The notes: generated from the letters alone by a model not told the origin. Shown: positions 1-9,050, counted from the first letter of the stretch. The stretch: 64,000 nucleotides of DNA from Embleya sp049739465 (GCF_049739465.1 NZ_JBMHHY010000003.1:343099-407098); one strand, 5' to 3'. Translations and numbers: made by a program.

Positions 1-348
1 GATGTACTGCGCGCGTACGGCGGCGTGCGCGCGCTGCACCGGGTCGCCCTGTTGGCCCTGTTCGAACGCCGGCCCGCACGCGGCGAGTTCCTCATGGACG
101 GCATCGCCGTCGCCGCCGACCAACGCGGCACCGGCATCGGCGGCCTGCTCCTGGCGGAGATCGCCACACTGGCCCACGAACGCGGCTACCGCCGAATCCG
201 CCTGGACGTGATCGACACCAACCCACGCGCCCGCGCCCTCTACGAACGACACGGCTTCACCGCCACAAAGACCGAACACGCCCCCTTCCTGCGCACCCTG
301 ATGGGCTTCAGCGCAACCACGACAATGACGCGCCGACTCCCGGGCTGA
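1..348 (+). CDS. GNAT N-acetyltransferase, 5'-truncated by window edge
   Basis: This is the C-terminal 115 residues of a GNAT-fold acetyltransferase. The frame is open from base 1 and ends at TGA 346-348. The acetyl-CoA-binding signature (QRGTGIGGLLL, then NPRARALYERHGF) is typical of the last two thirds of the fold. The start and substrate-binding part lie outside the window, so the substrate cannot be inferred. It is the first of four GNAT genes here. The family assignment is firm. Confidence 0.85.
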   Translation, partial: DVLRAYGGVRALHRVALLALFERRPARGEFLMDGIAVAADQRGTGIGGLLLAEIATLAHERGYRRIRLDVIDTNPRARALYERHGFTATKTEHAPFLRTLMGFSATTTMTRRLPG

Positions 349-356
349 GACCCACC

Positions 357-586
357 CAGCCCGTCGGGCGTTTGGCGACACCCGCGAACCAAGCCCACGA
401 TCCGGGGCCGACCAACCAATCCGGCCCGTCCGGCGCTTGACGACACCCCGGAACCAAGCCCACGATCCCGAACCGACCGACCCAATCAGCCCGTCCGGCG
501 CTTGAGGACACCCGAGAACGCAACCCCCGGCACCCAAGCCCAACCAACCAACCAACCAACCCAGCCCATCCGGCGTTTGAGGACAC
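357..586 (+). repeat. Four copies of a 'CCGTCCGGCGTTTGAGGAC'-type intergenic repeat
   Basis: Four imperfect copies of a roughly 25-bp unit with the core CCGTCCGGCGYTTGAGGACA lie at 357-382, 421-447, 487-512 and 562-586. They are separated by partly duplicated linkers (GAACCAAGCCCACGATCC occurs twice) and a (CCAA)n tract at about 540-560. I recall such units as recurrent in intergenic DNA of Streptomyces genomes. The 349-655 gap holds nothing else that I can support. Confidence 0.8.
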
Positions 587-655
587 ACACCACCCGCCCA
601 CCCGAAGCGTGAAACCATCGACGCGGCAAGGATCCGCACGTCGAGGGAGCAATTC

Positions 656-2080
656 GTGGAGGTCGACCGGTTCGCCGTCGTACTGGCGGAACGTATGGGC
701 CACCCCCGCCGCAACGAACGCAGGTCCCGCGGCGAACGTCTCTTCGACGCCCTCCGCGACCTCGTCGAAGCCGGTGACCTGCTCGCCGAGACCAAACTCC
801 CCTCCGAGCGCGCCCTCGCCGAAGCCCTGGGGCTCAGCAGAGGCACCGTGGCGTCCGCCTACCTCTCCCTGACCCGAATCGGCCTGGTCGAACGCCGCCA
901 CGGCAGCGGCTCGTACGTACGTCCCGCCGGCCGCCCCACCTTCGCCCGCTGGCTGCGAGAGGGCACCATCGTGGTCGACCTGGCCAAATCGGTCGTACCC
1001 GACACCACTCTCCTGCCGCACACCTCGCTGCGCGTCGAGGACCTGCTCGACTCCCGCCCCTCCGACGGCTACGCCCCCGCCGGGGACCCACGGCTGCGCG
1101 ACCTGATCGCCGCCCACCAACTGCCCGCCGGATTCGGCGCCGACGACATCGTGATCAGCTCGGGCGCGCAGCAGGCGATCCACCTGGTCGCCGACGCGCT
1201 GCTCGGACCCGGCGACCGGATCCTGGTCGAGTCGACCACCTACCCCGGGATGCTCGCCGCCGCGTACCGCTTCGGCGCCGAGGCGATCCCGGTACCCGGC
1301 GACCGGCACGGCTTCGATCCGGACGCCCTGCGCTCGGCGATCCGCCGACACCGGCCCGCGTACGTCTTTTCCCTCCCGGTACACAACCCGACCGGCGCGG
1401 TGGTCTCCTCCCGGCGCACCCGAGCGGTCGCCGAAGTCGCGGTCGCGGAGGGCACGTTGCTCGTGGAGGATCGTTCACTCGTCGAGCTGACCGACGGCCC
1501 GGTCGCCTCGGCCGCCGCGCACGCCCCCGAACTCACCATCTGCCTGGGCTCGTTGTCCAAGAGCACGTGGGGCGGCCTGCGCCTGGGCTGGGTCGCCGCG
1601 CCGGCCCGGGTACACGCCCTCCTGATCGAGGCCAAACAGCGTACCGACCTGGCCTGTTCGACGTTGGACCAACAACTCGCGATCCACCTGCTGCGCGACG
1701 CCGACCGCCCGGCCCGGGTCCGCGAATGGGTCGCCACGCTGGCCCGCCGCCGTGACCACTTCGCCGCCGAACTCGCCGAGCACCTGCCCGAATGGGAGTG
1801 GATCCCGCCGCGCGGCGGCCTGTCGTTGTGGGCCCGGCTGCCCGGCGTCGACGGCGAGGAGTTCGTCGCCACCGCACTGCGACACGGCGTCGCGGTATCC
1901 CCGGGCGCGGTCTTCGCCCCGATCTCCGGCGCCGCCGCCGACCACGTACGCCTCAGCTACGCGTGGCCCGAACCGGTGCTCTCCCAGGCGGTGGGCCTGC
2001 TCGCGGCGGCCTGGCGCGAAGCCCGTCAGGCCGGATCGGTCCCCTCGGCGTCGCCGGGGGTGACCAGCGCGCACTCATAG
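656..2080 (+). CDS. MocR-type regulator (GntR HTH fused to class I aminotransferase fold)
   Basis: A 474-residue DNA-binding regulator. An N-terminal GntR winged helix (about residues 20-90, with LPSERALAEALGLSRGT and VERRHGSGSYV) is followed by a fold-type-I aminotransferase domain with the PLP lysine motif SLSKSTWGGLRLGW. This is the MocR/PdxR/GabR architecture, in which the PLP domain senses a vitamer or amino-acid effector rather than catalysing. The GTG start has GAGGGAGC just upstream. No target operon is adjacent on the plus strand. Its last 55 bases overlap the end of the convergent response regulator. A second MocR lies at 46.6-48.1 kb. Confidence 0.93.
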   Translation: MEVDRFAVVLAERMGHPRRNERRSRGERLFDALRDLVEAGDLLAETKLPSERALAEALGLSRGTVASAYLSLTRIGLVERRHGSGSYVRPAGRPTFARWLREGTIVVDLAKSVVPDTTLLPHTSLRVEDLLDSRPSDGYAPAGDPRLRDLIAAHQLPAGFGADDIVISSGAQQAIHLVADALLGPGDRILVESTTYPGMLAAAYRFGAEAIPVPGDRHGFDPDALRSAIRRHRPAYVFSLPVHNPTGAVVSSRRTRAVAEVAVAEGTLLVEDRSLVELTDGPVASAAAHAPELTICLGSLSKSTWGGLRLGWVAAPARVHALLIEAKQRTDLACSTLDQQLAIHLLRDADRPARVREWVATLARRRDHFAAELAEHLPEWEWIPPRGGLSLWARLPGVDGEEFVATALRHGVAVSPGAVFAPISGAAADHVRLSYAWPEPVLSQAVGLLAAAWREARQAGSVPSASPGVTSAHS

Positions 2081-2724
2081 GCCAGCACCACCGCCTGGAC
2101 CCGATCACGCACCCGCAACTTGCCCAGGATCCGGGTGACATGCGTCTTGACCGTCTCCCGGCTGAGCTGGAGCGTCTCGGCGAGTTCGGCGTTGCTGAGA
2201 CCACGGGCGAGCAGCCGAAGCACCTCCAGTTCCCTGGGGGTCAGCGTGGCCAGCTCACGATGCGCATGCGGGCGCGCGGCGTCGCGGCGGGCGAATCGGG
2301 CGACCAGGCGGCGGGTGATGGTCGGCGCGAGGAGTGCGTCCCCGGAGCTGACCAGGCGTACGGACGCGACCAGTTGCTCGGGCGTGAGGTCCTTGAGCAG
2401 GAACCCGCTGGCCCCGGCGGTGAGCGCGGCGTAGACGTAGTGGTCCAGGTCGAACGTGGTGAGGATGACCACCCGGCAGGGCCGCCCGTCGAGCGCGGTG
2501 GGACCGTCGGCGACGATCCGCCGGGTGGCCTCCAGACCGTCGAGGCCGGGCATCCGGATGTCCATCAACACCACGTCGGGCCGCGATCGGCGCACCGCCG
2601 ACACGGCCTCGTCCCCATCCGCGGCCTCCCCCACCACGTCGATCCCATGTGCCCCCAAAATCAGCCCGAACCCGGACCGAACCAAACTCTGATCATCGGC
2701 AACCACAACCCGCAGGCCCGACAC
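2026..2724 (-). CDS. NarL/LuxR-family two-component response regulator
   Basis: A 232-residue regulator. The receiver domain has acidic ADD near the start and the phospho-acceptor D55 in VVLMDIRMPG. A C-terminal LuxR helix-turn-helix follows (LTPRELEVLRLLARGLSNAEL, then RETVKTHV). The GTG at 2724 is preferred over longer in-frame starts because GGAAGGGGAG precedes it, and an upstream start would run through repeat copy A. It is co-oriented with the histidine kinase and probably co-transcribed, with the repeat between them. The pair is divergent from the ABC exporter at 4.4-7.4 kb, the likely target, by analogy with similar kinase-regulator-exporter sets. Confidence 0.95.
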   Translation of the reverse strand: MSGLRVVVADDQSLVRSGFGLILGAHGIDVVGEAADGDEAVSAVRRSRPDVVLMDIRMPGLDGLEATRRIVADGPTALDGRPCRVVILTTFDLDHYVYAALTAGASGFLLKDLTPEQLVASVRLVSSGDALLAPTITRRLVARFARRDAARPHAHRELATLTPRELEVLRLLARGLSNAELAETLQLSRETVKTHVTRILGKLRVRDRVQAVVLAYECALVTPGDAEGTDPA

Positions 2725-2772
2725 CGCACCACCACTCCCCTTCCGCAACCATCCCGCGCAGCCACCCAAGGT

Positions 2773-2888
2773 GGCCGCAAGGCCGGACCAGCCCGCCCCG
2801 AAGCCTGCGATCCCGCAGCCATCGAGCCGAACGCAACGGGTGGAGCGGGCGAGCAAACCCTCCCAAGCCAAGTGCAACGCAACCGCAA
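2773..2888 (+). repeat. Dispersed ~110-bp repeat, copy A
   Basis: The first of four related sequences in the window. It holds the family core GAACGCAACGGGTGGAGCGGGC and the tail AAGCCAAGTGCAACGCAACC. It fills the gap between the kinase and the response-regulator genes, so it would be transcribed inside the two-component operon. Compare copies at 21785-21898, 36061-36160 and 52056-52162. Confidence 0.8.
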
Positions 2889-2889
2889 C

Positions 2890-4242
2890 TCACTCTGCGT
2901 CCAAGGGGATCCGGGCGAACACCCGGTAGCCCCCGGTCAGTCGCGGGCCCGCACGCAGTTCGCCGCCGTACATGCCGACCCGCTCGCCCAACCCGAGCAG
3001 CCCACGTCCCAGCCCGGATCGGTCGGCAAAGCCGGAATCCGCCGCGCCGTTGCCGTCGTCGACCACCTCCACGGTCACCTCCCTCGCGCCATAGGCCAAC
3101 ACGATCCCGATCGCGGCGTCCCCGGCGTATCTCAGCGCGTTGGTCAGCGCCTCCTGGACCACGCGGTACACCGCCAGGTCCACTCCCGCGGATACCGGGC
3201 GGGGGTCGCCCTCGATCACCACCTCCACCGCGCGCCCGGTGTCCCGTACCCGGCCCACCAGTTCGGGCAGCCGATCGACCCCCGGCTGCGGCTCGAGCGG
3301 CGCGACCGACCCCGACCCGCCGTCGTCGCCGAGCGGCCCGAGCCACCCCTCGACTCCAGACCCAAGCCCGAAACCAACGCCAACGCCAACACCCACCTCA
3401 ACCCCGGCCCCACCCACTACCCCCGACGGCAAATCCCCCTCCGGTACCGCCAACACCCCCAGCAACTGCCGCAGTTCCGCCATCGCCTCCCGTCCACCCG
3501 CCTCCACCACGCGCAACGCCGTCTCGGCGGCGTCCGGGTTCGTCCGCAGCACCGTGCGCGCCGCGCCGGACTGGATCACCATCACGCTCACCGTGTGACT
3601 GACCACGTCGTGGAACTCCCGGGCGATCCGGGCACGTTCCTCGGCCACCGCGAGCCGTGCGGCGGTGTCGCGTTCCCGCTCGGCCCGCACCGCGCGTTCG
3701 TGCATCTCGCCGGCCCGGTTGCGCCAACTCGCCACCCGGCGACCGAACAGCCAGACCAGCGCCATGATCGTGAAGACCAGCAGCTGGTCCCCCTCGAACC
3801 GGACCGCCAACGCGACCGCAGCCGCCGCGAGCACCGCGATTCCGGAGACCGTGCCACGGTGGTACACCGCCACCGCATACGCACCGATCAACAGCCACAC
3901 GACGCCGGTCCCGGTCCGGTTGACCGCATCGGCGCCCACCGAGGTGGTACAGGCCACGAGCACCTGCGCCGCAAGCATCGGCACCGGCGCGCGCAACCGC
4001 AGGAGCAGCGGCAACACCAGCACCGCCCCACCGGCGAGTTGCCCACGCCCGCCGTCGTTCAGGTCGATCCACAGGGCCGCCCCGATCGCCAACGGCGCGA
4101 GCAGCAGGTCGACCCCGAACGGTCCCGGTCGACGCAGGAATTCGGCCAACCGGCGCCCCCACCACGCCGCCCGCACTGCGCTGCTCGTCCCGGCCCCACC
4201 GCTCATCCCGGCATTGTCGCCCGCCGGCGAGGCCGGCCACAT
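2890..4242 (-). CDS. DesK/NarL-class sensor histidine kinase
   Basis: A 450-residue membrane kinase. Several hydrophobic segments (about residues 44-165) form the sensor. A coiled linker follows, then a HisKA_3 dimerisation domain with phospho-accepting H211 (REFHDVVSHTVSV) and an ATPase domain with N-box VVQEALTNALRYAG and G-boxes around VVDDGNGAAD. Residues about 285-315 are a Gly/Val low-complexity insert (VEVGVGVGVGFGLG) between the two catalytic parts. An alternative ATG at 4206 would shorten it by 12 residues. It pairs with the response regulator immediately downstream. Confidence 0.94.
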   Translation of the reverse strand: MWPASPAGDNAGMSGGAGTSSAVRAAWWGRRLAEFLRRPGPFGVDLLLAPLAIGAALWIDLNDGGRGQLAGGAVLVLPLLLRLRAPVPMLAAQVLVACTTSVGADAVNRTGTGVVWLLIGAYAVAVYHRGTVSGIAVLAAAAVALAVRFEGDQLLVFTIMALVWLFGRRVASWRNRAGEMHERAVRAERERDTAARLAVAEERARIAREFHDVVSHTVSVMVIQSGAARTVLRTNPDAAETALRVVEAGGREAMAELRQLLGVLAVPEGDLPSGVVGGAGVEVGVGVGVGFGLGSGVEGWLGPLGDDGGSGSVAPLEPQPGVDRLPELVGRVRDTGRAVEVVIEGDPRPVSAGVDLAVYRVVQEALTNALRYAGDAAIGIVLAYGAREVTVEVVDDGNGAADSGFADRSGLGRGLLGLGERVGMYGGELRAGPRLTGGYRVFARIPLDAE

Positions 4243-4353
4243 CCTTCGTGCGGCCCGTCCGCCGTCCCCCGAGCGAGCTACCCGCCACCGGGTCCCCCAG
4301 ACGAGCCAACCAAGATGCCCCGAGCTGTGGACGACCGCCCCCGCCGCCCGCTC

Positions 4354-4367
4354 CTAGCGTCCGGGGC
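4354..4367 (+). promoter_or_regulatory. Putative leaderless promoter of ABC ATPase gene
   Basis: A -10-like TAGCGT at 4354-4359 lies 7 nt before the ATG at 4368, and there is no Shine-Dalgarno sequence. The mRNA would start at or near the start codon. Confidence 0.5.
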
Positions 4368-5084
4368 ATGACGAATGTGGTGCGGCTGAACGCCGTGACG
4401 AAGCGCTACGGCGGGACCGGTCCCGCCGCCCTGCACGAGGTGTCCCTGGACGTCGGCGAGGGCGAGGCGGTGGCCGTGATGGGGCCGTCCGGCAGTGGCA
4501 AGTCCACCCTCCTGAACCTGATCGCCGGCCTGGACCGGCCGGGTTCGGGCACGGTCACGGTCGCCGGCACCGCCCTCGGCGATCTGTCCGAGACCGGCCT
4601 GGCCCGATTCCGCCGGGTGCACATCGGAATGGTGTTCCAGTTCTTCAACCTGCTCGACGACCTGACCGCGCTCGACAACGTGCTGTTGCCCGCCCAACTC
4701 GACCGGGTCCCGGCCGGGCGGGCGCGCAAGCGCGCGGGCGAACTGCTGGGCCTGCTGGGCATCGACGCGAAGGCCGACGCCTACCCGGCCCGACTGTCCG
4801 GGGGTGAGCGGCAGCGGGTCGCGATCGCCCGCGCGCTGATGAACCGGCCACCGGTGCTGCTCGCCGACGAGCCGACCGGCGCGGTGGACAGCGCGACCGG
4901 GCGCAAGGTAATGGACCTGTTCGGCGAGTTGAACCGGGACGGGCAGACCCTGATCGTGGTCACCCACGACCCGGCGGCCGCCGCGCGCTGCGCGACCCGC
5001 GTCCTGTACCTGTCCGACGGCGATCTGGCCCCGGCGCCGGCCGCCGCCCGCACCGCCCCCGGTAACGACCGGAGCGCCCGATGA
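4368..5084 (+). CDS. ABC transporter ATP-binding protein (MacB/LolD family)
   Basis: A 238-residue ATPase with Walker A GPSGSGKST, the Q-loop in GMVFQFFNLLDDLT, signature LSGGERQRVAIARAL, Walker B LLADEPTGAVD and switch His in VVTHD. The sequence type is that of ATPases serving FtsX-like permeases. It overlaps the permease by ATGA, so translation is coupled. Start chosen at the ATG after the TAGCGT box because upstream codons are Pro/Arg-rich and not ABC-like. Divergent from the two-component pair. Probably an efflux or envelope-stress exporter, substrate unknown. Confidence 0.95.
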   Translation: MTNVVRLNAVTKRYGGTGPAALHEVSLDVGEGEAVAVMGPSGSGKSTLLNLIAGLDRPGSGTVTVAGTALGDLSETGLARFRRVHIGMVFQFFNLLDDLTALDNVLLPAQLDRVPAGRARKRAGELLGLLGIDAKADAYPARLSGGERQRVAIARALMNRPPVLLADEPTGAVDSATGRKVMDLFGELNRDGQTLIVVTHDPAAAARCATRVLYLSDGDLAPAPAAARTAPGNDRSAR

Positions 5085-7435
5085 GCGCCGTCCGCGCCAT
5101 CGCCTGGCGGGCGATCACCCGACGCCGCCCGCAGACCGTGGTGATCCTCGTCGTCGCCCTCCTCTCCACCGCGACCGCCGTGCTCGGCCTGGGACTGTCG
5201 GCCGCCTCGCACGGCCCCTTCGATCGTGCCTTCGCCCGGTTGCACGGTGCGCATGCCGCCGTGACCACCGATCCGGACCGGGCCGGGGACGAGCGCCTCC
5301 GCGCGACCGAAGCGCTCGGCCGAGTCGCCGCGTTCGCGGGCCCGTTCCCGCAGGTACGGATCGTGACGCGGGAAGCCAACGGCCACGGCGCCGTATTCGC
5401 GGTGGTCGGCCGGGCCGATCCGGGCGGGCCGGTGGATCGTGTGGTGGTGAACTCGGGGCGCTGGGTGCGCGCGTCGGGCGAGATCGTACTCACCCAGACC
5501 TCCGGGCACACGCTCGGCGACGTGCTGAACGTCGGCGGCACCCGGTTGACCATCGTCGGCTTCGCGGGGTCGGTGACCGAGACCGCCCGGGGCTGGGTCA
5601 CCCCCGAACAGGCGCTCGGGTTCGGCCCGGACGCCGATCCGCCCACTCGCCAGGTGCTCTACCGCTTCAAGGGCGGGAGCAGCGACGCCCAGGTGCGCGA
5701 CGACGTGGCCGAGGTGACCCGGGCACTGCCGCCGGGGACCGTCCTCGCCGCCCCCTCCTACCTGCGGGCGCGGGATCGAGCGGCCGGCGACTCGGCGCTG
5801 TTCGTCCCGTTCGTCCTGGCCTTCGCCGCGCTCGGGTTGGCCATGTCCGTGCTGATCGTGTCCAACGTGGTCGGCGCGGCCGTGGTGGCCGGGTTCCGGA
5901 CGATCGGCATTCACAGGACGCTCGGCTTCACGCCCGCCCAGGTGTGCGCGGTCTACGTCGCCCAGGCGGTGCTGCCCGCGCTGGTCGGTGCACTGGTCGG
6001 CCTGGGCGCCGGGCACGAGTTGGCGTCGGCGCTCCTGCCGAGCGCGGATCGGGCGTTCGGGGTGCCGTCGACCAGCCGAGTGCCGCTGTGGGTGGACGCG
6101 GCGGCCTTCGTCGGCACGATGGCCGTGGTCGGCGTTGCCGCGTTCCTGCCGGCGCTGCGCGCCGCGCGGCTGTCCGCGATCACCGCGATGGGTACGGGAC
6201 GCGCGCCACGGGCCGGACACGGGTATCGGGTCGGCCGGTGGCTCGGCCGTACCCGCCTCCCCCGTCCCGCGTCCCTCGGCCTGGCCGGGTCGTTCGCCCG
6301 GCCTGCCCGGACCGCGCTGACCCTGGGCGCGGTGCTGGTCGGCGCGGTGAGCGTGACCTTCGCGGTCGGCCTCGGCAGCACCCTGTCCCGCGCGGAGCAC
6401 GCCCTCAACCGCGCCGACGCGGTACCGGTCACCGTCGATCTGCGGCAGGACGCCGGCGGGGGCAAGTCGCCCGTGAGGGGCGGGACGATCGACAAGTCCG
6501 GCGCCGGGATCCCCCCGGTCGACCCCGCCCCGGTCGCCGCGGCGCTCCGCGCGGACCCCGGCACTCGCCGGTTCGCCGCGCTGACCCGGGTGTCGGCGGC
6601 GGTGCCGGGGCGGGCGGAGGGGGTCGATGTCGACGCCTATGCCGGCGATGCGTCCTGGGTCGGCTATCCCGTGGTGAGCGGCCGTTGGTTCCGCAGTCCC
6701 GGCGAGGCGGTGTTGCCGCATGCGCTGCTGCGCTCGACCGGGACCTCGGTCGGCGGGACGTTGGCCCTGGACGTCGGCGGTCGGCGGATCGCGGTGCGGG
6801 TGGTCGGTGAGGTGTTCGCCGATCGGGAGAACACCGTGCTGACCGACGTCGGCACGCTCGGAGAGGTGCGGCCCGCGCCGGCGACCACGATGTTCGAGGT
6901 GCAGGTGACGTCCGGTACCGATCCGGGGGCCTACGCAAGGCACCTGAACACGAATCGGGCGCTCGGCCTGGCCCCGCACTCGGCGTCCACCACCGCCCGT
7001 TCGGATGACGTGGTCGTGGTGATGCTGAGCCTGGTCGCCACCTTCACCGTGCTGCTCGCGGTGGTCGCCGCGCTGGGCGTGCTGAACACGGTGGTGCTGG
7101 ATACGCGCGAGCGGGCCCATTCGATCGGCGTCCTGCGCACGGTGGGCATGACGCCGCGGCAGACCGCGGCGATGGTGCTCACGTCGATGGCCGGAGTCGG
7201 CGTGGTGGGCGGGGTGTTGGGCATCCCGGCGGGCGTGGCGCTGCATCACGCGGTGGCGCCGGCGATGGCGCGCACCGCCGACCTGCGGCTGCCGGATTCG
7301 ATGATCGCGGTGTACGACGTGCCCTGGTACGCGGGCCTGCTCGCGGCGAGCGTGGCGCTGACCGTGCTCGGCGCGGCGGCTCCGGCGATCTGGGCCGCCC
7401 GGGCCCGGTTCGCCACCGTACTGCGCGCGGAGTGA
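5081..7435 (+). CDS. FtsX-like ABC transporter permease
   Basis: A 784-residue membrane protein, the permease partner of the preceding ATPase (4-bp overlap). It opens with a transmembrane helix (TVVILVVALLSTATAVLGLG), followed by an extracytoplasmic domain, three helices around residues 245-370, a second extracytoplasmic domain (about 430-640), and a final FtsX block (about 645-780) with LGVLNTVVLDTRERAHSIGV. The duplicated FtsX arrangement is usual for the two-component MacB-like exporters of actinobacteria. Confidence 0.93.
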   Translation: MSAVRAIAWRAITRRRPQTVVILVVALLSTATAVLGLGLSAASHGPFDRAFARLHGAHAAVTTDPDRAGDERLRATEALGRVAAFAGPFPQVRIVTREANGHGAVFAVVGRADPGGPVDRVVVNSGRWVRASGEIVLTQTSGHTLGDVLNVGGTRLTIVGFAGSVTETARGWVTPEQALGFGPDADPPTRQVLYRFKGGSSDAQVRDDVAEVTRALPPGTVLAAPSYLRARDRAAGDSALFVPFVLAFAALGLAMSVLIVSNVVGAAVVAGFRTIGIHRTLGFTPAQVCAVYVAQAVLPALVGALVGLGAGHELASALLPSADRAFGVPSTSRVPLWVDAAAFVGTMAVVGVAAFLPALRAARLSAITAMGTGRAPRAGHGYRVGRWLGRTRLPRPASLGLAGSFARPARTALTLGAVLVGAVSVTFAVGLGSTLSRAEHALNRADAVPVTVDLRQDAGGGKSPVRGGTIDKSGAGIPPVDPAPVAAALRADPGTRRFAALTRVSAAVPGRAEGVDVDAYAGDASWVGYPVVSGRWFRSPGEAVLPHALLRSTGTSVGGTLALDVGGRRIAVRVVGEVFADRENTVLTDVGTLGEVRPAPATTMFEVQVTSGTDPGAYARHLNTNRALGLAPHSASTTARSDDVVVVMLSLVATFTVLLAVVAALGVLNTVVLDTRERAHSIGVLRTVGMTPRQTAAMVLTSMAGVGVVGGVLGIPAGVALHHAVAPAMARTADLRLPDSMIAVYDVPWYAGLLAASVALTVLGAAAPAIWAARARFATVLRAE

Positions 7436-7518
7436 GGGCTCGCGGCGACGACCCACGGGGGTGACCAACCTGCGGACGGCCCTAGTGGATTGCTACCGGC
7501 GCGGCTAATGTGCCACCC

Positions 7519-7560
7519 ATCAAGTGGCTTATCGAGATATCGGTCAACAAGCCACTTGAT
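7519..7560. promoter_or_regulatory. 12-bp perfect inverted repeat upstream of ilvE
   Basis: Arms ATCAAGTGGCTT (7519-7530) and AAGCCACTTGAT (7549-7560) are perfectly complementary, with an 18-nt AT-richer spacer. A TAATGT -10-like box is at 7505-7510, so the repeat would lie at or just after the transcription start. It could be an operator for a dimeric regulator or an RNA hairpin in the ilvE leader. Confidence 0.65.
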
Positions 7561-7633
7561 CAAGGTCGATCGCTCCCTCGGGAAGGCGGCCGACCCGGCG
7601 AGCACGCACGAGCGCACCAGGGCGGGAGCAGCG

Positions 7634-8554
7634 ATGGCATTGACCGAGGCGGACTGGATCTGGATGGGCGGCACGCTGGTGCCGTGGGCCGACGCGAAGG
7701 TGCACGTCCTGAGCAACGGGCTGCACTACGGGACGGGCGTCCTGGAGGGCACCCGGGCACACGAGACCCCGCGCGGCCCGGCGGTGTTCCGGCTCGACGA
7801 CCACCTGCGCAGGCTGCACGACAGCGCGCGCATCCTGGGCTTCGAGATCCCGTACGACCTGGCCGCGCTGCGCACCGCGACGGTGGAGCTGATCGCCGCC
7901 AACGGGCACAGCGCGTGCTATCTGCGCCATCTCGCCCATGTGGGCTACGGCGAGATGGGGCCGGCCTTCCGGCCCGGGATGCCGATCGAGGTGAGCATCG
8001 CGGGCTGGGAGTGGCACGCCTATCTCGGCGACGGCACGAGCGAGCAGGGCATCCGACTGGCCACCAGTTCATGGCGGCGCAACGACCCCAACGCACTGCC
8101 GCCCGCGGCCAAGGCCACCGCCGGCTATCTCAACGGCGCGCTGGCCAAGACCGCGGCGCTGCAGGCCGGTTACCACGAGGCGCTGCTGCTCAACGCGGCC
8201 GGCTACGTCAGCGAGTGCACCGCGGCCAACATCTTCGCGGTGCGCGACGGCGTCCTGTACACCCCGCCCGCCGAGGCCGGCGCGCTGCGTGGGATCACCC
8301 AGGACACCGTGCTCACCCTCGCCGCCGACCTGGGGGTGGAGGTGCGGGTCGGCAATCTGCTCCGCTCGGACCTGTACACCGCCCAGGAGGTGCTGGTCTG
8401 CGGGACCGCCGCGGGCATCGTCCCGGTCGCCTCGCTGGACGACCGCGAGTTGGGCACCGGGCCGCTCACCCGCAAGCTCCAGGCGGCATACGCCGGAGCG
8501 GTCACCGGAACGGACCAGCGGTACGCACACTGGCTCACCTTCGTGCACCCGTAG
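7634..8554 (+). CDS. ilvE: Branched-chain-amino-acid aminotransferase (fold type IV)
   Basis: A 306-residue PLP enzyme transferring amino groups between glutamate and Val/Leu/Ile or their oxo-acids. Family marks: N-terminal WMGGTLVPWADAKVHVLSNG, GTGVLEGTRAHET, the PLP-Lys motif AAKATAGYLNGALAKTAA, and the phosphate-binding ECTAANIF. The length matches the short IlvE class rather than the roughly 360-residue class. Start set at ATG 7634 with GGGAG upstream. D-amino-acid transaminase or aminodeoxychorismate lyase are relatives, but BCAT fits best. The gene stands alone behind a striking inverted repeat, suggesting individual regulation. Confidence 0.85.
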   Translation: MALTEADWIWMGGTLVPWADAKVHVLSNGLHYGTGVLEGTRAHETPRGPAVFRLDDHLRRLHDSARILGFEIPYDLAALRTATVELIAANGHSACYLRHLAHVGYGEMGPAFRPGMPIEVSIAGWEWHAYLGDGTSEQGIRLATSSWRRNDPNALPPAAKATAGYLNGALAKTAALQAGYHEALLLNAAGYVSECTAANIFAVRDGVLYTPPAEAGALRGITQDTVLTLAADLGVEVRVGNLLRSDLYTAQEVLVCGTAAGIVPVASLDDRELGTGPLTRKLQAAYAGAVTGTDQRYAHWLTFVHP

Positions 8555-8681
8555 CGGCGGGCCGAACGGGCCACGGCGACGGCCCTCGGCTACCACGAAT
8601 GGCGGCAATTACCCATACTATTGCGCCGTTCCGGATATCTGCGCCCATGTCCTGCTTACGCACACCGCATGGGAGATGACA

Positions 8682-8915
8682 ATGCGTATCCGTACCCCGC
8701 TGATCGCCGTCGCCGGCGCCGCTCTCTTCGCCTTCGTCGGCGCCGGTACCGCCCAGGCGCACGAACACGAACACGGCCGTGAACACGGCCGCGGCCACCA
8801 CCACGGCGTCGTGGCGGCCCACCGCTCCGTCTCCGGCGTGGTGATCAAGGACGACTGTGGACGCGAGAAGCTGGTCGCGTTCCACGTCTCGGAGTCGTTC
8901 GCCGCCATCCGCTGA
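8682..8915 (+). CDS. Small secreted His-rich protein
   Basis: A 77-residue protein with a classical signal peptide (MRIRTPLIAVAGAALFAFVG, cleavage likely after AQA). The mature N-terminus is histidine-rich (HEHEHGREHGRGHHHG) and is followed by a short tail containing one cysteine. The ATG at 8682 is preferred over 8676 because GGGAG at 8671-8675 is 6 nt away from it. The His cluster suggests metal binding or buffering outside the cell (inference). An AT-rich segment with TACTAT at 8616-8621 could supply the promoter. No family recognised. Confidence 0.75.
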   Translation: MRIRTPLIAVAGAALFAFVGAGTAQAHEHEHGREHGRGHHHGVVAAHRSVSGVVIKDDCGREKLVAFHVSESFAAIR

Positions 8916-8949
8916 CCCACGGCCGCCGATCCACCCGACCGGCGGCACC

Positions 8950-8987
8950 GCGGCCCGCACACCCCTCGGGGCGTGCGGGCCGCTTTT
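8950..8987 (+). terminator. Rho-independent terminator
   Basis: An 11-bp GC stem, GCGGCCCGCAC (8950-8960) with GTGCGGGCCGC (8973-8983), is followed by TTTT. It closes the His-rich peptide gene and insulates the next promoter. Confidence 0.88.
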
Positions 8988-9050
8988 CTGTGTACGGTGC
9001 CCAACGGGCCGGCGACGGCCGCGCGCGGCGGCAGGCCCGGGACCTCGACG

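Noticed and set aside
1792..4371. An 859-codon plus-strand frame
   Set aside because: Antisense to the two-component genes, which show full catalytic motifs; product has no recognisable domain.
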